64,000 nucleotides of DNA from Gigaspora margarita (lineage: Eukaryota; Glomeromycota; Glomeromycetes; Diversisporales; Gigasporaceae), in the NCBI GenBank assembly GCA_009809945.1, contig WTPW01000074.1, positions 647,407 through 711,406 on the forward strand, read 5' to 3'. The position numbers and the translations under genes were made by a program. Positions 58,654-64,000 of the stretch are shown here, piece by piece (position 1 is the stretch's first letter; every line of letters begins with the position of its first letter). Under the pieces are notes generated by a model that ran no database searches, was not told the origin of the DNA, and saw nothing but the letters and a program-made list of their open reading frames with translations.

Positions 58654-58863
58654 TTAGAAAAATACCATACGGGAATCTTCTAAATTTCCTAAATTTACAT
58701 CTTTTTTGTGAATAAAATTTGATAACTTGCTTACAACAAAAATTTCCAAGATTTCTTTTTCATTTCCATTTTCTGATATTAACTCTTGTAATACATGATA
58801 ATTGGTTGTCTGTATAACTGAATAATCGTGGGAATCTCTTCTTTTTCGAATCATAAAAAAAAC
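58654..58863 (-). CDS. Small unrecognised coding exon
   Basis: Minus-strand frame of 66 codons from ATG at 58854 (MIRKRRDSHDYSVIQTTNYH, VLQELISENGNEKEILEIFV, ...LEDSRMVFF, stop). Amino-acid composition is that of a soluble globular protein, unlike the translated low-complexity DNA nearby. AATATTAG just upstream (about 58864-58871) would serve as an acceptor, so this may be a last exon. It converges tail-to-tail on the micro-exon gene, about 130 bp away. No family recognised; upstream exons not found among the repeats at 59000-59297. Confidence 0.4.
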   Translation of the reverse strand, partial: VFFMIRKRRDSHDYSVIQTTNYHVLQELISENGNEKEILEIFVVSKLSNFIHKKDVNLGNLEDSRMVFF

Positions 58864-58999
58864 CTAATATTTAATAAAAAAAAAACATAAAATTCAATAA
58901 AAAATGTATAATAATTAATAAAAAATATTATATATACAATAATTGATTTAAAAAAAACTGTTAAAAAAAATCTTTTTGAAACTGTAATTGAATAGTACA

Positions 59000-59297
59000 A
59001 AATCGGCTTCTTTTTTTTTTTTTTTTTATCTATACTTTGATATTTTAATTGAATATCAAAAATTTTGGTTCTTTCTTTTTTCTTATACTTTGATATTTTC
59101 ATTGAATATCAAAAATTTTGGTTCTTTCTTTTTTCTTATACTTGAATATTTTAATTGAATATCAAAAATCTTTGGTTTTTTTTTTTTATACTTTGATATT
59201 TTAATTGAATATCAAAAATCTTGGTTTCTTTCTTTTTTTTATACTTTGATATTTTAATTGAATATCAAAAATCTTGGTTTCTTTCTTTTTTCTTTTT
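59000..59297. repeat. Tandem repeat, five ~60-bp units
   Basis: Unit: TATACTTTGATATTTTAATT + GAATATCAAAAAT + CTTGGTTTCTTTC and T-run. On the minus strand it translates as TKIFDIQLKYQSIKK, which explains the frame 58851-59102. Each unit has a GATATT...AATATC inverted pair. Confidence 0.85.
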
Positions 59298-59371
59298 AGA
59301 TCCGTGATCTATGTTATAATATATTCAAATTTTTGAAATAATTTATTTAACGCCCAAGTGGATTAGGGTAG

Positions 59372-59461
59372 TTGTCCATTGCTATCAATGGACCTCTGGT
59401 CCATTGATCCAATAAATTAACTCCATTGAAGAAATATTTACTCAATGGACCAATGGACAAT
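59372..59461. repeat. CAATGGACC palindrome cluster
   Basis: Outer inverted pair TTGTCCATTG (59372) / CAATGGACAA (59452), and a tight inner hairpin CAATGGACC-TCT-GGTCCATTG (59386-59406). Ninety bp, non-coding; may be a mini-MITE or a structured site. 59462-60248 has no recognised gene. Confidence 0.6.
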
Positions 59462-60248
59462 AAGCTATATAGATTTATATAATTTTGGAAGTTCGTCAAT
59501 CAAACATATCATGGTGAGATTAAAAAAAAATAGTTAATAAAAATTAATTGTAACATGGAGTATTGTTAATTACTACAATTATCTTTATTAATATCTGACA
59601 TAAATTGTTGAACTAAGTTGTTACAAACAATATGTTATAATTAATTATACATAGCAGATAGCAATTTTGTTAATCTCACTAATGACCATTTTGATTGATT
59701 GATGCCTCGTTTTATAATTTATTGATAATACCAAAAGAGATTTAAATATATAATATAATGTTAGTATGAATAGTAAGAACTACAAAATTGAGAATACTTC
59801 TTTGTTGTAGAAGATAAAATAAATATCTTTTAATAAAAAATATTTGTTAAATTCGTGATGGTTTACCTTTCAATTTGCATTTAATCGACAGAATAAAGAA
59901 TCTTTTTAAGCTCATTACATTCGTGTAAATTTAATGGATAGATTGAAAAAACATTTATTAAGACCCTGAGCGGCTTGTGAGTATAAATCACTCGATTTAC
60001 AAATTTTTATTGCCTAATTCTCATACCCGATATGTGACTTTAAATTGTATAAATGTTGTACTGTAGGTACGTACGTATGTCGGAATAGAATCTTGGTAGA
60101 TTTAGAATCAATATAAGTTGATTCTAAATATACTTATGTTGAAATGAAATTTTAAATTCACTCAAATCGGTAAAGAATTTCAAACTAACTTAAGGTACAA
60201 GTCGTCCAATTCTTAACGAATGATTGTAAAACATAACTGTATAATAAA

Positions 60249-60910
60249 TTAAAAAATGTATATATTAAATTTTTTTAAATTACATATCGTATCTAAGTAA
60301 TCCTGAAAACCAACATGATTTAAACCATCTTGAAGCAAACTACAAAGTAATGCGGCAAATTTTATGTTAATATTCAATATTTCGCAAACTGAACCAATAA
60401 TCTTTAATAGTTCTAATAGTTGTATTTGATGGATCTTCAATAGCCTTAAGATAAAAATATATTCCTCTCGCATAATAAATTAAAAGTTTTACGACATCAA
60501 TTAAAAGATGTGCCATCGAGAAATTTAAAGCTTTCAAATGCATTACGCAATAAAAATAAACTTTCTCGCTTATTAAGTGTCGCGGATGATCGTGAAATCG
60601 GATGATGGTGAAATTTGGGGGTCTTAATTTGAAAATATAAGCCCTACTAAAATCCACCTATACTCTTTCATTAATAACCCTAACCCTAAATCCTAACTCA
60701 ACCATAAAAAAAAAGCAGACAAAAAAGACCCTAAAAAATTTTAAAAATCGTACATAAAATATATCCAAATTTCACCATCATCCGATTTCATGATCATCCG
60801 TGACATTAAGTGTAATTTGAATTTTAGAATTTCGTTGCAAAATAAGTTGATCTGGAAACCACAAAAATTCGATTTCGACGTACAACATAAGCATTATATA
60901 ATGGTACCGA
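60249..60910 (-). pseudogene. Unrecognised gene relic interrupted by a MITE
   Basis: On the minus strand MLYVEIEFLWFPDQLILQRN-SKIQIT runs into the MITE at 60580-60804. Skipping the MITE and one copy of its duplication, the frame continues as LNKRESLFLLRNAFESFKFL-DGTSFN to a stop near 60517. Further down, HQIQLLELLKIIGSVCEILN and FAALLCSLLQDGLNHVGFQD look protein-like in another frame. The continuity suggests the MITE landed in coding sequence. No family recognised. Confidence 0.4.
60580..60804. mobile_element. MITE with TCGCGGATGATCGTGAAATC ends, perfect 8-bp duplication
   Basis: Inverted ends of about 38 bp (TCGCGGATGATCGTGAAATC... / inverse with AATTTCACCATCATCCGATT). Flanked by ATTAAGTG at 60572-60579 and 60805-60812. 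Core CCTACTAAAATCCACCTATA, then AACCCTAACCCTAAATCC and AAAAGCAGACAAAAAAG, is shared with 51010-51198 and 9711-9936. 225 bp. Confidence 0.82.
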
Positions 60911-61079
60911 TCATAAATTTACACAATAATACGAATAAAAAACATGAATGGCTTATTTAGAATCTTTTAATTAATTGTTTTTTTTACAATTATACGTATA
61001 ATACTAAAGCTTAGGCGCATATCAGAAAATATATTTATTAAAGCATGTTTATAAAATTCACACGATAAGTATTTAATTT

Positions 61080-63650
61080 TTATTGTAGAACCATAATACT
61101 TATATGATCATTATATAAGTCATAAATAAATGCTGGAGCAGGAATATCATCCTTGAACAATGTTTCCAGGTTCCACTTTGCATCATTGCTAATTGCCGGA
61201 TGATCTGTATAGAGGTGGGCACCATGCGCATGGGTGCATGCATGCATCATGCGTGCGCATGGTTTAACAATCTATATACCAAAATGCCTATACAAAAAAA
61301 AAAAAAAAATAATAATAATACTATCGCTATATTACGAACTCTGTTCGTCCCTATTCAGAACCCAAGTTTTCAATCACATGAATTTAATTATATAAAATGA
61401 AACGAATCGAGCTTACGAGCAAAAACTTTATGATCTGTAAATTTCAACTTTTTGATTAAATAATATGACGTCCTTTAATTAAATGACTTTTAAAAAATGA
61501 AATACAGTTTAAGTAAAATAATAAAAAAATTTTGATTTAATTTGATGTCTTTTGAACAGTACAGTATAACGATTTAATTAAATATGATGATTTTAATTAA
61601 ATGATTAATTAAAAGTTTATCGATGACATTTAAAAAAAAATTGTGTAAAGTTTATGTCAAAGGTTCTCAAATATATAGATACAGATTAGCACAAATAAAA
61701 AGGTAAAAAGAGATAAATTATTTCAGAAAATAAACTCAATTAAAGTCCACAAACGCATTGTGAAAAAAAAACAATAACATACCGGAAAGTTAACAAAAGA
61801 TATTGCGGCATGTATCATTGTTTCAGTAGAGCGAGCAACAGCATCAACCAGTGGTGACTACCTTGTGATGAATGGAATAGTCGAAAAAAATTTAATGTTT
61901 AAGGTTGAGCTGTTTCATGTTGAAGTTATCATGATGTTGCAGAACATATTTGCTATTCTGATAATGACGAAAAGGTGGGAATTATCATAATTTCTAATGT
62001 GAATTACCATAAAAATTCTGTTTCAAATCCTAGTTAATCTAATATCAAAGGTAAAAAAAGTGCGCATAATTAGCGAAAGTCTATTTTTAAAAAATTATAA
62101 AAACAGATGACAACTTAGGATATGAATAAGAATAACTGGTCATTTTTGTATCCGTTTTCAATTTCCACACTTTGATTATTAAGATGATTTTTACATTATA
62201 AATATCACAGGTTTAAAGCAGAAATTGTCATACTATAAAAAAGAATTTTTTATTATTTTCACACATTCAGATCACGCTTTTTGGATATGGCAAATCAAAA
62301 AATGGTAAAGTTAATTGAAATTTTTTTTTTTCAGTATTCATTACGCTAATATGAATGCATACCTTTAAAAAGTAAAATTCATTTAGACACTCATGCTTAC
62401 CAAACAAATGACTGCATGATTTGAAAATACATCGTTTTCTCATCACATGAACAAAATGATTGGTAAAAATGTATAGGACACTTGTGATGGACGATAATTC
62501 TTTTATAACTGTATGTATATATGTGTATTTATCGACACATTAATTATTGTGACCAATTAAAATGAAATTGGATTAAAATGAAATATGCATAGTATAAAAA
62601 AATTGACAAGCCATCAAAAATTAAATTTTTTTGGATGCATTTTTAGGGTAGGGGTTAAGGTCAAAAGTTAGTTTTAGAGTTTATATTAAACAAGTATAAG
62701 TGAGGTTTAGAAAGTTAAATAGAAATGCCCATTTCTTTTAATCTGATTTCATTCTATAACAATTATTAAGAATTCAAGCTACTTTTTATACATAGCTAAT
62801 ATAAATTTTATCAAAAAATTTCTTGTAACTAATCAGTTTTTGATATTATGAACCAATAATAAATTTTAACTATGCTGCATATATGCATGCATGCATGCTG
62901 CATATTATGTGCATGCATAGTAGCAACAATACCATTTTACCCACCTCTAGATTTGTGTTATTGATAATTTATTCTAAATTATCATTGCCTATAGTAATAT
63001 TGATTTCATCTTCCTTTTCTTCAGAGATTATATAGTCCACCATTGTATGATTTCATTTCAATTTTCCATATTAATAATGTGTTCATAATCTTCTACTTCA
63101 TTATCTGAATTATTATCAACTACAACCACATTATCATTAATATTTTCATTAATTATTGGTAATGCAATATTATTTTGCTTGTATTGTTTCATTGATAATT
63201 CAATTTCTTTAAATGATTCTTTCAATTTATATTAGCACAAAGTTGACTCATATGAAGTACTTTTTGAGATATGCAACCAATCTATACATGAAAAGAGCCT
63301 TTGATAGAAGCAGAATTTACACAAATTCTAAAGATATAACATGCCAATTTATCTAATTCTTTTGCTGAAGTAGCAAATATTTCCAGTACCCTATAATATC
63401 ATTATTAAACTGGTTGCCAACATGTTCTGTAAAAGGCTTTGCTCCTTTTTAAAATTTCTCAAGCTTAGGTAATAGAGTAAAGGGTTCTTTATTAAATTAG
63501 GCACAAAAGTAATATATTAACCAATCATTAAAGTAAAAATAAAGTTGTTTATTTATAGGGTTAAACATTGACATACCATATTTAGAATGAAAAAAAATAA
63601 AAGAAGGAATAATAGCTATTTTCAAGAATTCCATCTGCAATTAATCATGC
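61080..63650 (-). pseudogene. hAT transposase C-terminal relic, split by another hAT element
   Basis: Minus strand, 63650 to 62950: MEFLKIAIIPSFIFFHSKYG, PFTEHVGNQFNNDIIGYWK, then EVFATSAKELDKLACYIFRI followed by CVNSASIKGSFHV, SYESTLC and ELSMKQYKQNNIALPIINEN, NDNVVVVDNNSDNEVEDYEH. The CVNSAS(V/I) block is the conserved hAT dimerisation region. After the inserted element (61210-62949) the frame resumes as DHPAISNDAKWNLETLFKDD-IPAPAFIYDL to a stop at 61080. In-frame stops interrupt the N-terminal side and the DDE-type catalytic residues are outside the recognisable part. Non-functional. Confidence 0.65.
61210..62949. mobile_element. hAT-like element (TAGAGGTGGG ends) inside the transposase relic
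   Basis: Perfect 10-bp ends TAGAGGTGGG and CCCACCTCTA; flanks GATCTGTA (61202-61209) and GATTTGTG (62950-62957) match in 6 of 8. Both ends are followed by GCATGCATGCATG-rich DNA. 1,740 bp, no transposase recognised. The part at 62570-62720 matches, inverted, the repeat that is split by the foldback at 14179-15744. Confidence 0.75.
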
Positions 63651-64000
63651 AAGTAACAAAATTTTTGTTTATACAGTATGGGACAGCTAAAGATATTTAT
63701 TTTTTTATGTATAAAATCTAAAAATGCTTATATCTTAAAAACAAATAATTTTTAAAAAAATCTGTCTTACAAATTTGTTGCTTTTAGTCTAAGCTACAAT
63801 CTGTTAGAATAGATTTTTATTTTTATTATAAAATTAAAAAGGTTTTAGAGCTTAAAGTTTATATATAATCAAAAATTTGGTATTTAATATGTAAAAAAAA
63901 AATTTATATATTTTTAATCAATCAGAATTTATTACACAAAAATTAGGCAATTATATTTGATTATATAATCTCAAATTTGGTGCTTTTTTTAAAAAAAGTA
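63651..64000. other. AT-rich end of the window
   Basis: No recognisable gene or repeat ends. Confidence 0.4.

Overview
The window is a very AT-rich, repeat-dominated piece of a fungal genome, best explained as an arbuscular mycorrhizal fungus (Glomeromycotina, Rhizophagus-like; genus not determined). The evidence is the kind of coding relic it carries: a Sel1-repeat fragment with the GIGVE-type motif, tandem copies of the characteristic N-terminal stretch of the expanded Glomeromycotina kinase family (IKEFQL.AT, EWIPFN, ATWLDG), an IS630/Tc1-like transposase, a hAT transposase tail and a LINE with APE endonuclease, reverse transcriptase and RNase H-like parts. Very little of the 64 kb is host coding sequence.

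Layout. 0-4.7 kb: a minisatellite and a broken kinase/Sel1 locus whose kinase N-terminus is repeated four times. 4.8-16 kb: miniature DNA elements (hAT-, Harbinger- and mariner-like), a ~980-bp tRNA-headed SINE with a clean target-site duplication, a palindromic minisatellite, and a 1.57-kb foldback element made of ~200-bp hairpin units. 16-26 kb: a second hairpin array (eight units), other foldbacks, a deleted Tc1/mariner element and a hAT-type element with a mariner-type MITE inside. 26-36 kb: low-complexity DNA, SINE pieces, a MULE-like element and an unidentified coding relic. 36.5-44 kb: a near-full-length but decayed LINE on the minus strand. 44.2-48.1 kb: nested insertions (foldback containing hAT containing SINE and MITE, abutting an old MITE split by a young MITE and a second SINE family). 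49-53 kb: remnants of a methyltransferase-like gene and a possible membrane-protein gene. 55.7-64 kb: a hAT element, a secreted-peptide gene, further gene relics, and a hAT transposase relic interrupted by another hAT element.

The most unusual locus is 56.87-58.52 kb. A 65-codon first exon encodes a signal peptide and an acidic EPIA/EPVA repeat. Some 15 splice-acceptor/donor pairs follow, spaced at normal fungal intron length (77-109 nt) and enclosing exons of only 1-18 nt, mostly single codons. Read together they stay in frame and end in an Arg/Trp/Cys/His-rich tail and a stop. This would be a micro-exon gene for a secreted cationic peptide. The motif pattern is visible in the sequence; the spliced product is inference. 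A second recurring theme is a superfamily of ~200-bp hairpin repeats with a shared GATC-containing phrase at about eight loci. No CRISPR, rRNA, true tRNA gene or LTR element was found.
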